In this document: positions 63,993 to 64,000 of the stretch, piece by piece
How positions within the stretch are numbered: position 1 is the first letter of the stretch
Layout of the letters: every line of letters starts with the position of its first letter
Assembly (NCBI GenBank): GCA_964019055.1
Contig: OZ025207.1
Span: 2,397,001 to 2,461,000 of the forward strand
Length of the DNA stretch: 64,000 nucleotides
From: Anthopleura xanthogrammica
Lineage: Eukaryota; Cnidaria; Anthozoa; Actiniaria; Actiniidae
Direction: 5' to 3'
Position numbers and translations under genes: made by a program
The notes under the pieces: model-generated
Database searches by the model: none
Told to the model about the DNA's origin: nothing
What the model saw: only the letters and a program-made list of their open reading frames with translations

Positions 63993-64000
63993 AAATGCAA

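Overview
The window looks like nuclear DNA from a cnidarian, most likely an anthozoan (coral, sea anemone or octocoral). Evidence: A+T-rich DNA, genes split by short GT-AG introns, no operons, and a mix of mobile families I associate with cnidarian genomes (tyrosine-recombinase retrotransposons, THAP-domain P and ISL2EU elements, Harbinger/MADF, Tx1- and CR1-type LINEs, DUF6589- and DUF3987-like repeated genes). I cannot name a species. No gene could be confidently assigned to core host metabolism; nearly everything recognisable is mobile or repeated, often nested.

Left part (1-14.2 kb): a broken repeated ORF, a 115-bp satellite, a dead DIRS-like recombinase gene carrying a clean 451-bp insertion with a 4-bp target duplication, a truncated THAP/DDE (ISL2EU-type) element on the minus strand, and one copy of an acidic repeated ORF. 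A 5.6-kb P-type element (8073-13643) with perfect 49-bp terminal inverted repeats sits in a DUF6589-like ORF. It carries two convergent genes: a spliced THAP P transposase (plus) and a spliced C2H2 zinc-finger protein (minus).

Middle (15.8-36 kb): an intron-rich tyrosine recombinase gene (nine exons), a tRNA-like segment, a protein-kinase C-lobe exon, and a DUF3987-like gene spread over about 10 kb. One intron of that gene is occupied by an almost pristine 5,080-bp recombinase retrotransposon (21426-26505; both repeat pairs appear identical). Another holds a 2.8-kb element with about 530-bp inverted repeats and a TTA target duplication.

Right part (36-64 kb): an acidic repeated ORF is split by a second recombinase retrotransposon (37795-44211) with split direct repeats and an ACT trinucleotide at every junction. 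Then come a 47-bp minisatellite, a recombinase relic with a nested hairpin, fragments of several LINEs, a GC-rich three-exon gene fragment inside a CR1-like LINE, a 1.4-kb inverted-repeat element, a Harbinger element with an intact-looking MADF protein, a degraded Ty3/gypsy element, and two partial repeated genes.

The most notable signals are the two-gene P element, the two retrotransposons whose split repeats are arranged differently (in one, the internal repeat junction lies inside an intron of its own recombinase gene), the long-inverted-repeat element, and the GC-rich intron-bearing insertion in a LINE.
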